The translations under genes and the position numbers were made by a program. Shown piece after piece: positions 25,905-34,426 of a stretch of 64,000 nt of DNA. The notes under the pieces were generated by a model that saw only the letters and a list, made by a program, of their open reading frames with translations, had not been told where the DNA came from and made no database searches. Source of the stretch: Pseudomonas putida (lineage in GTDB: Bacteria > Pseudomonadota > Gammaproteobacteria > Pseudomonadales > Pseudomonadaceae); NCBI GenBank assembly GCA_041071465.1, contig CP163498.1:2074001-2138000 (forward strand), read 5' to 3'. Position 1 is the first letter of the stretch. Each line of letters starts with the position of its first letter.

Positions 25905-26801
25905 ATGGCTACCTTCCAGGTCGTAACCGAGCAACATGGCGAACTCAACTGCTGGCGTATCAGCAGCGACCGCGCCGAACTCCTGATCGCCCAGCAGGGC
26001 GCACAGATCCTCAGCTACCAGCGGGTGGGCGAACCACCGCTGCTGTGGCTGAGCGACCAGGCCATCTTCCGCCAGGGCAAGTCGGTACGCGCCGGGGTAC
26101 CGGTGTGCTGGCCGTGGTTTGGCAACCTGCAACGCAACCCCGAGGCCGTGCAGGCCATGTACCACGCTGAGCAGGCACCTGCTCACGGGCTGGCGCGCTC
26201 GCGTGACTGGCAGTTGCTGGGCATCGAGGAGGTGGGCGGCGACCTGCGCATTGAATTCGGACTGCCTGAAGCGCAGGGCGACCTGCCCGGCTGGCCTCAT
26301 GACGTCGAGTTGAAGCTGGTGGTGGAGCTGGGCGAGGCGCTGAAGCTGAACCTGACCAGCCGCAACATGGGCAATACCTCCGTTACTATCAGCCAAGCCC
26401 TGCACAGCTACTTTGCCGTCAGCGATGTACGCCAGGCACGGGTCGAAGGGGTCGAGGGGCTGGGTTATATCGAAACCCTGGCGGACTGGGAACAGCGCCA
26501 GCAGCTGGGAGCACTGGCGTTTACCGGGGAGACTGACCGGATTTACCTCGACACTCCATCGCGACTGAGCATTGTCGACCCGCATTGGAACCGGCGAGTT
26601 ACCTTGACCAGCAATGGATCACGTTCGGCGGTGATCTGGAACCCCTGGACCGAGCGGGCGCGGGAGCTGGCAGATATGGCCGACGATGGCTGGCAGCGAA
26701 TGCTGTGCATCGAAACGGCGAATGTGTGGGATGACCTGGTGGAACTGAAGCCGGGGGCAAGTCATTCGCTGGGACTGCAGATCGGTTGTGAAATGATCTG
26801 A
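25905..26801 (+). CDS. D-hexose-6-phosphate mutarotase (aldose-1-epimerase family)
   Basis: A 298-residue galactose-mutarotase-fold enzyme of the YeaD type, interconverting anomers of hexose 6-phosphates. Visible are the substrate-site blocks GVPVCWPWFG (about residues 65-74) and APAHGLARSRDWQL (about 92-105, with the conserved His), then ISQALHSYFAVSD (about 162-174) and the catalytic Glu region near the end (MLCIETANVWDD, about 266-277). ATG 25905 (MATFQVV) or 25896 (MNAMATF) could start the protein; neither has a strong ribosome binding site. A long hairpin terminator follows. Confidence 0.88.
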   Translation: MATFQVVTEQHGELNCWRISSDRAELLIAQQGAQILSYQRVGEPPLLWLSDQAIFRQGKSVRAGVPVCWPWFGNLQRNPEAVQAMYHAEQAPAHGLARSRDWQLLGIEEVGGDLRIEFGLPEAQGDLPGWPHDVELKLVVELGEALKLNLTSRNMGNTSVTISQALHSYFAVSDVRQARVEGVEGLGYIETLADWEQRQQLGALAFTGETDRIYLDTPSRLSIVDPHWNRRVTLTSNGSRSAVIWNPWTERARELADMADDGWQRMLCIETANVWDDLVELKPGASHSLGLQIGCEMI

Positions 26802-26818
26802 GTTTTGCCGTGGTTTTT

Positions 26819-26854
26819 CGGGCCCCTTCGCGGGTTTACCCGCGAAGGGGCCCG
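26819..26854. terminator. Long convergent hairpin, terminator and likely repeat
   Basis: About 17-bp near-perfect stem (CGGGCCCCTTCGCGGGT and complement) with a minimal loop, between convergent genes. The GCGGGTTTACCCGCG core is a common P. putida extragenic palindrome. Preceded by TTTTT on the plus strand side. Confidence 0.75.
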
Positions 26855-26863
26855 TGCAGATAA

Positions 26864-27397
26864 TCAGAGGTCTGCGTCTTCCACCACCCTCACCTTCCCC
26901 GCATCCAGCGCATAGGCCGCATCGGCCAGGTCGTTGCTGACCTTTTCCACCTTCAGCTTGCCGCTGACCCACAGCGGTGTGTAGATGTCATCGATCTTCA
27001 ACCCTTTCGGGTAGCGCACCAGTACCAGCTGGTTCGGCGGCGGTGGCGGCACATGGATGCACGCACCTGGGTACGGCACCAGGAAAAACAGCGTGCTGTT
27101 GCCCTTGGCATCGCTTTCCAGCGGCACCGGGTAACCGCCCAAGCGGATTTCCTTGCCGTTCATGGCCGCCACGGTCTTGGTCGAGTACATCACCGCCGGC
27201 AAGCCCTTGCTCTGCTTGAGGCCACCCTTGTCGGTAAAGGTGCCCATGGCTTCTGGCGAGTTGTGGTCGATTTCGGGCATTTGCTCGAGCGCCTTCTGGT
27301 CCGACTTGGGCATCAGCTCCAGCCAGTCGGTTTCAGGCAGTTCAGCATGGGCCAGGGCGCTGGCCAACAGCAGGGGGACAAGGAAAAAGGCACGCAT
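26864..27397 (-). CDS. DUF3299-family periplasmic protein
   Basis: A 177-residue exported protein: signal peptide MRAFFLVPLLLASALAHA, then a mature part with the DUF3299 order WLELMPKSDQKALEQ (about 25-39), EIRLGGYPVPLE (about 95-106), FFLVPYPGACIHVPPPPPNQLV (about 117-138) and TPLWVSGKL. The single Cys and His in ACIHVPPPPPNQ are the hallmark and could bind metal or haem-like ligands; the family function is unknown. ATG 27397 is chosen because it begins the signal peptide; upstream codons to 27433 are not conserved. Confidence 0.85.
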   Translation of the reverse strand: MRAFFLVPLLLASALAHAELPETDWLELMPKSDQKALEQMPEIDHNSPEAMGTFTDKGGLKQSKGLPAVMYSTKTVAAMNGKEIRLGGYPVPLESDAKGNSTLFFLVPYPGACIHVPPPPPNQLVLVRYPKGLKIDDIYTPLWVSGKLKVEKVSNDLADAAYALDAGKVRVVEDADL

Positions 27398-27445
27398 GGA
27401 AATGCTCGGCAACTCGGATGAATTGCCGGGCATTCTAACCAGTAT

Positions 27446-27691
27446 TCAGCGTTTCTTGATGAATCCGTAGATCACCAGAAGGATGACCGCACCAATCAAG
27501 GCGCCAAGGAAGCCTGCTGCCTGCCCAGCCTGGTAAATGCCCAGCGCCTGGCCGCCATAGGTGGCCAACAGGGAGCCGGCAATACCCAGCAGGATGGTCA
27601 TGATCCAGCCCATGCTGTCGTCGCCCGGCTTGATGAAGCGGGCCAGCAGGCCGACGATGAGGCCGATGAAGATGGTTCCAATGATGCCCAT
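27446..27691 (-). CDS. GlsB/YeaQ/YmgE-family stress-associated membrane protein
   Basis: An 81-residue, almost entirely hydrophobic protein with three short membrane helices and the family glycine pattern (MGIIGTIFIGLIVGLLARFIKPG; GWIMTILLGIAGSLLA; GFLGALIGAVILLVIYGFI). The positively charged end KKR is typical. Members are induced by envelope or general stress in several bacteria, but no molecular role is known. It follows purK on the same strand after a terminator, so it is probably independent. Confidence 0.88.
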   Translation of the reverse strand: MGIIGTIFIGLIVGLLARFIKPGDDSMGWIMTILLGIAGSLLATYGGQALGIYQAGQAAGFLGALIGAVILLVIYGFIKKR

Positions 27692-27716
27692 GGCAATCCC
27701 TCTGCAGTGAATATGG

Positions 27717-27750
27717 AACAAGCCAAAGCCTAGACGGCCTTTGGCTTGTT
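27717..27750 (-). terminator. Hairpin after purEK
   Basis: AACAAGCCAAAG and its perfect complement with a 10-nt loop, about 50 bp beyond the purK stop, before the YeaQ-like gene. Confidence 0.65.
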
Positions 27751-27799
27751 GCCATGTTCAGAGGGCAAGCCGCTTGCAGAAGTTCGATTTGCAGCCCGA

Positions 27800-28882
27800 T
27801 CAGTTGCTGATCAGTGCCTCTACTTCGGCAATCTTGCGTTCAAGGGTGGCCATGTCCTGGCAGCGCAGGGTGGCATGGCCAACCTTGCGGCCAACCTTGA
27901 AGGCCTTGCCATAGTGGTGCAGGTGGCAGTCGGCGATGGCGACGACCTTGTCCACGGCCGGCACTTCACCGATGAAGTTGAGCATCGCGCTCTCGCCCAC
28001 CTTGGCGGTCGAGCCCAGCGGCAGGCCGGCAACGGCCCGCAGGTGGTTCTCGAACTGGCTGCACTCGGCGCCTTCGATGGTCCAGTGCCCGGAGTTGTGC
28101 ACGCGCGGGGCGATTTCGTTGGCCTTCAGGCCGCCGTCCACCTCGAAGAACTCGAAGGCCATCACGCCAACGTAATCCAGCTTCTGCAACACACGGCCGA
28201 CGTAGTCTTCGGCCAGGGCCTGCAGCGGATGTGCCTGGCTGGCCACCGACAGGCGCAGGATGCCGCTTTCGTGCGTATTGTGCACCAGCGGGTAGAAGCG
28301 GGTTTCGCCATCGCGGGCACGTACAGCCACCAGCGACACCTCGCCAGTGAACGGCACGAAGCCTTCCAGCAGGCATGGCACGCTGCCCAGCTCGGCGAAG
28401 GTACCGACCACGTCTTCTGGCGTGCGCAGCACCTTCTGGCCCTTGCCGTCGTAACCCAGGGTGCGGGTTTTCAGTACGGCTGGCAGGCCGATGCTGGCCA
28501 CCGCCGCCTCCAGGTCTGCCTGCGAGAGGATGTCGGCGAAGGCCGGGGTGGGAATGCCCAGGTCGCGGAACATGCTCTTTTCGAACAGGCGGTCACGGGC
28601 GATGCGCAGCGCTTCGGCGCTGGGGTACACCGGCACGAACTGCGAGAGGAAGGCCACGGTCTCGGCCGGGACGCTTTCGAACTCGAAGGTGACCAGGTCG
28701 ACTTCGTCGGCCAACTGGCGCAGGTGGTCCTGGTCGCCGTAGTCGGCACGCAGGTGCTCGCCCAGGGGCGCGGCGCAAGCGTCCGGCGCCGGGTCGAGGA
28801 AGGCGAAGTTCATGCCCAGCGGGGTGCCCGCCAGGGCCAGCATGCGGCCCAGCTGGCCGCCACCGATTACACCGATCTTCAT
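27800..28882 (-). CDS. purK: 5-(carboxyamino)imidazole ribonucleotide synthase
   Basis: ATP-grasp enzyme that carboxylates aminoimidazole ribonucleotide in purine synthesis, supplying PurE. The 360-residue length is normal. Seen are the N-terminal nucleotide motif GVIGGGQLGRMLA (residues 4-16), the ATP-binding PAVLKTRTLGYDGKGQ (about 134-149), and EIAPRVHNSGHWTIEGAECSQFENHLRA (about 256-283), a PurK-specific active-site block. It starts 10 bp after purE and is co-transcribed with it. Confidence 0.97.
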   Translation of the reverse strand: MKIGVIGGGQLGRMLALAGTPLGMNFAFLDPAPDACAAPLGEHLRADYGDQDHLRQLADEVDLVTFEFESVPAETVAFLSQFVPVYPSAEALRIARDRLFEKSMFRDLGIPTPAFADILSQADLEAAVASIGLPAVLKTRTLGYDGKGQKVLRTPEDVVGTFAELGSVPCLLEGFVPFTGEVSLVAVRARDGETRFYPLVHNTHESGILRLSVASQAHPLQALAEDYVGRVLQKLDYVGVMAFEFFEVDGGLKANEIAPRVHNSGHWTIEGAECSQFENHLRAVAGLPLGSTAKVGESAMLNFIGEVPAVDKVVAIADCHLHHYGKAFKVGRKVGHATLRCQDMATLERKIAEVEALISN

Positions 28883-28892
28883 GGGTTGAGCC

Positions 28893-29384
28893 TCAAGCCT
28901 GGCGCGGGTCTGGGTTGTCCAGCACGGTGTCGGTCTGTTCCGTGCGGAACTGCTTCAACGCCGCGTGGTACTGCGGGTACTTGGCGCCAAGGATGCTGGC
29001 CGACAGCAATGCAGCGTTGACCGCACCGGCACGGCCGATGGCCAGGGTGGCAACCGGCACGCCAGCAGGCATCTGCACGATCGACAGCAGCGAATCGACG
29101 CCCGACAGCATCGACGACTGCACCGGCACGCCCAGCACCGGCAGATGGGTCTTGGCGGCGCACATGCCTGGCAGGTGGGCTGCGCCACCGGCACCGGCGA
29201 TGATCACCTCGATGCCACGGCCCTCGGCCTCCTCGGCATACTGGAACAGCAGATCCGGGGTGCGGTGAGCGGAAACCACCTTCACTTCGTAGGGAATGCC
29301 GAGTTTTTCCAGCATATCGGCGGTGTGGCTAAGGGTGGACCAATCGGACTTGGAGCCCATGATCACGCCAACCAGTGCACTCAT
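28893..29384 (-). CDS. purE: N5-carboxyaminoimidazole ribonucleotide mutase
   Basis: Cytosolic class I PurE, converting N5-CAIR to CAIR. The 163-residue protein has [13 protein letters not shown] (about residues 6-18), the catalytic-site run SAHRTPDLL (about 43-51), [11 protein letters not shown] (about 71-81) and [35 protein letters not shown] (about 90-125). ATG 29384 gives the conserved N-terminus [10 protein letters not shown]; the open frame upstream is unrelated. A perfect palindrome (29473) and a terminator-like hairpin (29429) lie in its leader region. Confidence 0.97.
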   Translation of the reverse strand: MSALVGVIMGSKSDWSTLSHTADMLEKLGIPYEVKVVSAHRTPDLLFQYAEEAEGRGIEVIIAGAGGAAHLPGMCAAKTHLPVLGVPVQSSMLSGVDSLLSIVQMPAGVPVATLAIGRAGAVNAALLSASILGAKYPQYHAALKQFRTEQTDTVLDNPDPRQA

Positions 29385-29428
29385 CGTCGAGCCTCTTCGC
29401 TTGTGCGCCCGCAGGCGCGTCAAAAAAC

Positions 29429-29462
29429 AACAAGCCACGCGGGACGACCGGCGTGGCTTGTT
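29429..29462 (-). terminator. Intrinsic terminator upstream of purE
   Basis: AACAAGCCACGC and exact complement, 10-nt loop, followed on the minus strand by TTGTTTTTTG. It may end the LysR transcript, or act as an attenuator if purE transcription begins upstream of it; it lies 45 bp before the purE ATG. Confidence 0.75.
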
Positions 29463-29472
29463 TGCTGATCAG

Positions 29473-29490
29473 GACCGGATGCATCCGGTC
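29473..29490. promoter_or_regulatory. 18-bp perfect palindrome upstream of purE
   Basis: GACCGGATGCATCCGGTC is its own reverse complement over 18 bp, about 90 bp before purE and 66 bp past the LysR stop. It suits a dimeric repressor operator; the protein is unknown. Confidence 0.45.
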
Positions 29491-29555
29491 GAAAGGCCGC
29501 GCAGTATACCGTAAGGTAGTGCGATTAAGGCACCCCGGCGACCAACTGTCGGGCC

Positions 29556-30487
29556 TTATTTTTCGGGGCTTTGGCTGACTTTTGGGTCAACCGCCGCCGC
29601 CCCCTCGAGCTTGCGCCACAACAGCCTGACGTTGGCCTTGCGCACCAGGGCGCAGCGGTACAGGCGAATTTCCAGTGGCACATGCCACTGGCTGCCGCCG
29701 CAGACAGCCAGTTCGCCCCGCTCCAGCTCGCCTCGCATCGACAGGCGTGGCACCCAGGCGATGCCCAGGCCTTCCAACGCCATGCTTTTAAGGCTGTCGG
29801 CCATGGCGGTTTCATAGACGGTGGTATAACGCAGGTTGCGCTGGCGCAGCAGCAAATTCACCGACCGCCCGAGGAATGCACCCGCGGTATAGGCCAGCAG
29901 CGGCACGCTGCCCTCGCCTTCCAGGTCGAACAATGGCTTGCCTTCAGCATCCACTGCACACACCGGCAGCATTTCCGTAGTGCCCATGTGCAGCGACGGG
30001 AAGATCTCGGCATCCATCTGCAGGGCCGCATCCGGGTCGTAGAAAGCCAGCATCAGGTCACAGCCGCCCTCGCGCAATGCGTGCACGGCATCTCCGACGT
30101 TAGTCGCAACCAGGCGGGTGGCGATGTTCAAACCGTCGTTGCGCAACTGGGCAACCCAACGGGGAAAAAGCCTGATGCCAAGGAGTGTGCCGCCGCTACC
30201 TGAACCACCTCGCCCTGCCCACCCTCAAGGTGATGTAAATGGCGGAGAATTTCGCCCAACTGGTCGACAACGGTGCGCGCTGTGACGAGAAAAAGCTGCC
30301 CGGCTTCGGTCAGTTCGATCGGTGTGCGGGAACGGTTCACCAGTTGCAGGCCCAGCGCCGCTTCAAGGCTGCGAATGCGCCGGCTGAAGGCCGGTTGGGT
30401 CACGAAACGCCGCTCTGCCGCCTGGGAAAAACTGCGGGTAGCGGCCAGCGCACTGAAGTCTTCCAGCCATTTGCTTTCAAGGTTCAC
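29556..30487 (-). CDS. LysR-family transcriptional regulator, frameshifted as sequenced
   Basis: Restoring one C in the run at 30161-30164 joins two frames into about 310 residues: ASGFFPRWVAQLRNDG. The N-terminal winged helix (about 4-62) has the LysR pattern LEDFSALAATRSFSQAAERRFVTQPAFSRRIRSLEAALG. The ligand-binding domain (about 90-300) includes LMLAFYDPDAALQMD and EGLGIAWVPRLSM. The start is taken as GTG 30487 (NLESKWLEDF) because GGGAG lies 9 nt before it; ATG 30496 is too close to it. It diverges from aspA, so control of aspartate use is possible but not shown. Confidence 0.8.
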
Positions 30488-30669
30488 GAAGCACATCTCC
30501 CGGCATGCACCAAAATGGAACACGCTCGAATGTCAATTGGCGTCACACGAAACACTATGCCGTTTGTGCATAGGTTAGCGTGCAACAGCATTGGCCGCAA
30601 AATCACCTTCAGGCCTAGGATTGGCGCCATTCCGGCATGTGCCGGGTCAAAATCGAGATGATATACATC

Positions 30670-32094
30670 ATGTCCTCCGCTGCATCGTTCCGCGTCGAAA
30701 AAGACTTGTTGGGTACCCTTGAAGTTCCTGCAGATGCCTACTACGGCATCCAGACCCTGCGCGCTGCCAACAACTTCCACCTCTCCGGTGTTCCACTGTC
30801 GCACTACCCGAAGCTGGTCGTGGCCCTGGCCATGGTCAAGCAGGCCGCTGCCGACGCCAACCGTGAGCTGGGTCACCTGAGCGATGCCAAGCACGCTGCC
30901 ATCACCGCAGCCTGCGCCCGCCTGATCAAAGGCGATTACCACGACCAGTTCGTGGTGGACATGATCCAAGGCGGTGCTGGTACTTCTACCAACATGAACG
31001 CCAACGAAGTCATTGCCAACGTTGCACTGGAGGCCATGGGCCACCAGAAGGGTGAGTACCAGTACCTGCACCCGAACAACGACGTGAACATGGCGCAGTC
31101 GACCAACGACGCCTACCCGACCGCTATCCGTCTGGGCCTGCTGCTGGGTCACGACGCACTGCTGGCCAGCCTCGACAGCCTGATTCAGGCCTTCGCTGCC
31201 AAGGGTAAAGAATTCGACCACGTACTGAAGATGGGCCGTACCCAGCTGCAGGACGCCGTACCGATGACCCTGGGCCAGGAATTCCGCGCCTTCGCCACCA
31301 CCATGACCGAAGACCTGCAGCGCCTGCGCTCGCTGGCCCCGGAACTGCTGACCGAAATCAACCTGGGCGGTACCGCCATCGGCACCGGCATCAACGCCGA
31401 CCCTGGCTACCAGGCTCTGGCCGTACAGCGCCTGGCCGCCATCAGTGGCCAGCCGCTGGTACCGGCTGCCGACCTGATCGAAGCCACTTCCGACATGGGC
31501 GCCTTCGTGCTGTTCTCCGGCATGCTCAAGCGTACCGCGGTCAAGCTCTCGAAAATCTGTAACGACTTGCGTCTGCTGTCCAGCGGCCCGCGCACCGGCA
31601 TCAACGAGATCAACCTGCCAGCGCGTCAGCCAGGCAGCTCGATCATGCCAGGCAAGGTCAACCCGGTTATCCCGGAAGCCGTCAACCAGGTGGCCTTCGC
31701 CATCATGGGCAACGACCTGGCCCTGACCGTCGCCGCCGAAGGTGGCCAGCTGCAGCTGAACGTGATGGAGCCGCTGATCGCCTACAAGATCTTCGACTCG
31801 ATCCGCCTGCTGCAACGCGCCATGGACATGCTGCGCGAGCACTGCATCGTCGGCATCACCGCCAACGAACAGCGCTGCCGTGAACTGGTCGAGCACTCGA
31901 TCGGCCTGGTCACTGCACTGAACCCGTACATCGGCTACGAAAACGCCACCCGTATCGCCCGCGTTGCCCTGGAAAGCGGCCGCGGCGTGCTGGAACTGGT
32001 GCGTGAAGAGAAGCTGCTGGACGACGCGATGCTCGACGACATCCTGCGTCCAGAAAACATGATCGCCCCGCGCCTGGTTCCGCTGAAGTCGTAA
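30670..32094 (+). CDS. aspA: Aspartate ammonia-lyase
   Basis: Cytosolic homotetramer of the fumarase/aspartase superfamily; L-aspartate gives fumarate and ammonia. The 474-residue product has GTLEVPADAYYGIQTLRA (about 16-33), NMNANEVIANVA (about 109-120), the HPNNDVNMAQSTNDAYPT block (about 132-149) and the superfamily signature GSSIMPGKVNP (about 323-333) with the catalytic Ser. ATG 30670 gives the family N-terminus; an in-frame ATG at 30658 is an alternative. It has its own strong terminator and diverges from a LysR regulator. Confidence 0.95.
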   Translation: MSSAASFRVEKDLLGTLEVPADAYYGIQTLRAANNFHLSGVPLSHYPKLVVALAMVKQAAADANRELGHLSDAKHAAITAACARLIKGDYHDQFVVDMIQGGAGTSTNMNANEVIANVALEAMGHQKGEYQYLHPNNDVNMAQSTNDAYPTAIRLGLLLGHDALLASLDSLIQAFAAKGKEFDHVLKMGRTQLQDAVPMTLGQEFRAFATTMTEDLQRLRSLAPELLTEINLGGTAIGTGINADPGYQALAVQRLAAISGQPLVPAADLIEATSDMGAFVLFSGMLKRTAVKLSKICNDLRLLSSGPRTGINEINLPARQPGSSIMPGKVNPVIPEAVNQVAFAIMGNDLALTVAAEGGQLQLNVMEPLIAYKIFDSIRLLQRAMDMLREHCIVGITANEQRCRELVEHSIGLVTALNPYIGYENATRIARVALESGRGVLELVREEKLLDDAMLDDILRPENMIAPRLVPLKS

Positions 32095-32151
32095 CCAGCC
32101 CGCTGCAAACAGTCTCACCAGGTTAAGGGACTAGACACCTCTCAACCTTTC

Positions 32152-32184
32152 AAGGCCCGAGCCTATGCTTCGGGCCTTTTTTTT
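32152..32184 (+). terminator. Intrinsic terminator of aspA
   Basis: AAGGCCCGA, 9-nt loop, TCGGGCCTT followed by an unbroken T run. A textbook rho-independent terminator. Confidence 0.92.
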
Positions 32185-32273
32185 GCCTGATGGTTTTGCC
32201 GCCACCAGGCGGCCTCGGATATCGGCACACAACTTGCTCCATAATGCGTCCCAGGCCAACGGGATTACCCAGC

Positions 32274-33266
32274 ATGCTGCACAGTCACCTGACCACCCTC
32301 AATGCGGTTTCGCTGATCCTCAATGTCTTTCAGGCAGACGGTTGCGAGGCCTCGGCACTGCTGGCCGGCAGCGGCATCGGCCCGGCAGACCTGGGCCACG
32401 CCGATGCGCGCATCACCACCCAGCAGGAACTGCAGGTGTGCGCCAACGCAGTGGCCCGGCGTGAGGACATCGGCCTGGAGCTGGGCCGGCGCATGCATGT
32501 GTCGTGCTACGGCATGCTCGGTTACGCCCTGCTCTCCAGTGCCACTTTGGGTGACGCCTTGCGCCTGGCGCTGCAGTATCCGGCACTGCTGGGAACAGTC
32601 TTCAAGCTGCGTTTGCTCGACGACGGCCAGCGCGTCTGGTTCAGCGCCAGCGACTATCACGACAGCCCTGCGCTGAGCGCGTTCAACGCAGAGTTCTGCC
32701 TGGTTTCGCTGAAAGTCATCTGCGACGACCTGCTTGGCCGCCCGTTGCCGCTGCTGGGCACCCGTTTCGAGCACCCTCGTCCTGGTTACCACACACGCTA
32801 TGCCGATGCGTTCCAATGCCCGATCGGCTTCTCCGCCGAGGACAATGCCTTTGCCTTCGAAAGGCGCTGGCTGGATATGCCGCTGCCGCTGGCCGACCCG
32901 ATTACCCACAAGGCCATGAGTGAACGCTGCCGACGCCTGAACCTGGAGTTCACGGGCCGCCAGGCCTGGCTAGGGCGGATTCGCCAGCTGCTGGTGCAGC
33001 AGTTGGACGCAGCACCGGGGCTGGAAGGGCTGGCGAGGCAGATGAACTGCTCGTCGCGCACCCTGCGTCGGCATTTACAGGCGTTGGGCTGCAGTTATCA
33101 ACAGCTGCTGGACGAGCTAAGGTTCGAACGGGCCAAGCAGTTGTTGGCAGACGAGCAAATGCCGATTTACCGGATTGCCGAGACCTTGGGCTTCAGTGAG
33201 ACGGCCAGCTTTCGGCATGCGTTCCAACGCTGGAGTGGTGTGGCGCCCAGCCACTTTCGCGGTTGA
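32274..33266 (+). CDS. AraC-family transcriptional regulator (arabinose-binding-like N-terminus)
   Basis: A 330-residue regulator. Residues about 1-200 form the ligand-sensing domain seen in OruR/ArgR-like pseudomonad regulators (HVSCYGMLGYALLSSATLGDALRLALQYPAL near 75-105). The C-terminal domain (about 228-328) has both AraC helix-turn-helices: LEGLARQMNCSSRTLRRHLQALG and PIYRIAETLGFSETASFRHAFQRWSGVAPSHFR. The start at ATG 32274 is chosen from domain boundaries. It is next to, and co-directional with, the acetylpolyamine deacetylase genes, which it may control; paired repeats in the gap support that. Confidence 0.88.
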   Translation: MLHSHLTTLNAVSLILNVFQADGCEASALLAGSGIGPADLGHADARITTQQELQVCANAVARREDIGLELGRRMHVSCYGMLGYALLSSATLGDALRLALQYPALLGTVFKLRLLDDGQRVWFSASDYHDSPALSAFNAEFCLVSLKVICDDLLGRPLPLLGTRFEHPRPGYHTRYADAFQCPIGFSAEDNAFAFERRWLDMPLPLADPITHKAMSERCRRLNLEFTGRQAWLGRIRQLLVQQLDAAPGLEGLARQMNCSSRTLRRHLQALGCSYQQLLDELRFERAKQLLADEQMPIYRIAETLGFSETASFRHAFQRWSGVAPSHFRG

Positions 33267-33285
33267 GCTGCTGCGGCCAAAGCGC

Positions 33286-33313
33286 TTGGCCATATCGATC
33301 CCCTTTTGGCCAT
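33286..33313 (+). promoter_or_regulatory. Direct repeat TTGGCCAT, candidate AraC-type operator
   Basis: TTGGCCAT occurs at 33286-33293 and 33306-33313, 20 bp apart (about two helical turns), in the gap between the AraC gene and the deacetylase gene. A partial palindrome (33275-33291) overlaps the first copy. Confidence 0.4.
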
Positions 33314-33382
33314 TTGCGTCGTTCTCCCGTACTGATCCGCCCATGACAATGGACCCACGCCAGTACCCACCGGAGAACAACA

Positions 33383-34426
33383 ATGCTGACGATCTATTCC
33401 GATGACCACCGCCTGCACCACGGCCGCTGCGAGCTGATCGACGGCAAGCTGATGCCCTGCTTCGAAATGCCTTCGCGTGCAGACCATGTGCTCGACCAGG
33501 TAAAAAAGCGCAACCTCGGCGATATCCAAGGCCCTACCGATTTCGGCCGCGCGCCGTTGCTTCGCATCCACAGCGCCGACTACCTGAACTTCTTCGAGGG
33601 CGCCTGGGCCCGCTGGGCCGCATTGGGCCATGAGGGCGACCTGCTACCCTTCACCTGGCCTGCACGCACCCTGCGCCAGGTAAAACCCACTGGCCTGCAC
33701 GGTGAGCTGGGCTACTACAGTTTCGATGCCGGTGCACCGATCACCGCCGGCACTTGGCAAGCGGCCTACAGCGCCGCCCAGGTCGCCCTTACCGCCCAGG
33801 CAGCGATCCAACAAGGTGCCCATTCGGCCTTCGCGCTGTGCCGTCCGCCAGGGCACCACGCCGCTGGCGAAGTGATGGGTGGCTACTGCTACCTCAACAA
33901 CGCCGCCATCGCCGCTCAGGCCTTCCTCGACCAAGGCCGGCGCAAGGTTGCCATCCTCGACGTCGACTACCACCACGGCAACGGAACCCAGGACATCTTC
34001 TACAGCCGCGACGATGTGTTCTTTGCCTCGATCCACGGCGACCCGCAGGATGAATTCCCGTTCTTCCTCGGCTATGCCGATGAAACCGGCGAAGGCGCCG
34101 GCGAGGGCTGCAACATCAACTACCCCTTGCCGGCCGGTAGCGACTGGGCTGCCTGGAGTGCCGCCCTGGAAGACGCCTGCCAGCGCATCGCCCGCTATGA
34201 CGCCGACGTACTGGTGATCTCCCTGGGTGTGGACACCTTCAAGGATGACCCCATCTCGCAGTTCAAGTTGGACAGCCCGGACTACCTGGAGATGGGCCAG
34301 CGCATCGGCCAGCTGGGCAAGCCGACCTTGTTCGTGATGGAAGGCGGCTACGCTGTGGAAGAAATCGGTATCAACGCGGTCAATGTGCTGGAAGGCTTCC
34401 AGCGCGCCCAGCCAGGAGCCCGGTAA
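33383..34426 (+). CDS. Acetylpolyamine amidohydrolase / histone-deacetylase-family protein
   Basis: A 347-residue class II HDAC-fold zinc hydrolase, expected to deacetylate acetylputrescine or related polyamines in the cytosol. The active-site blocks are intact: CRPPGHHA (about 153-160, catalytic His pair), GYCYLNNAAIAA (about 167-178), DVDYHHGNGTQDIFY (about 193-207, zinc Asp and His), SLGVDTFKDDP (about 280-290, zinc Asp) and MEGGYAVEEIG. Its stop overlaps the start of the polyamine-binding protein gene by one base (TAATG). P. aeruginosa PA1409-PA1410 has the same pairing, as recalled. Confidence 0.92.
   Translation: MLTIYSDDHRLHHGRCELIDGKLMPCFEMPSRADHVLDQVKKRNLGDIQGPTDFGRAPLLRIHSADYLNFFEGAWARWAALGHEGDLLPFTWPARTLRQVKPTGLHGELGYYSFDAGAPITAGTWQAAYSAAQVALTAQAAIQQGAHSAFALCRPPGHHAAGEVMGGYCYLNNAAIAAQAFLDQGRRKVAILDVDYHHGNGTQDIFYSRDDVFFASIHGDPQDEFPFFLGYADETGEGAGEGCNINYPLPAGSDWAAWSAALEDACQRIARYDADVLVISLGVDTFKDDPISQFKLDSPDYLEMGQRIGQLGKPTLFVMEGGYAVEEIGINAVNVLEGFQRAQPGAR

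Noticed and set aside
30484..32118. 544-residue minus-strand open frame opposite aspA
   Set aside because: Shadow of a highly expressed, biased gene; no recognisable motifs.
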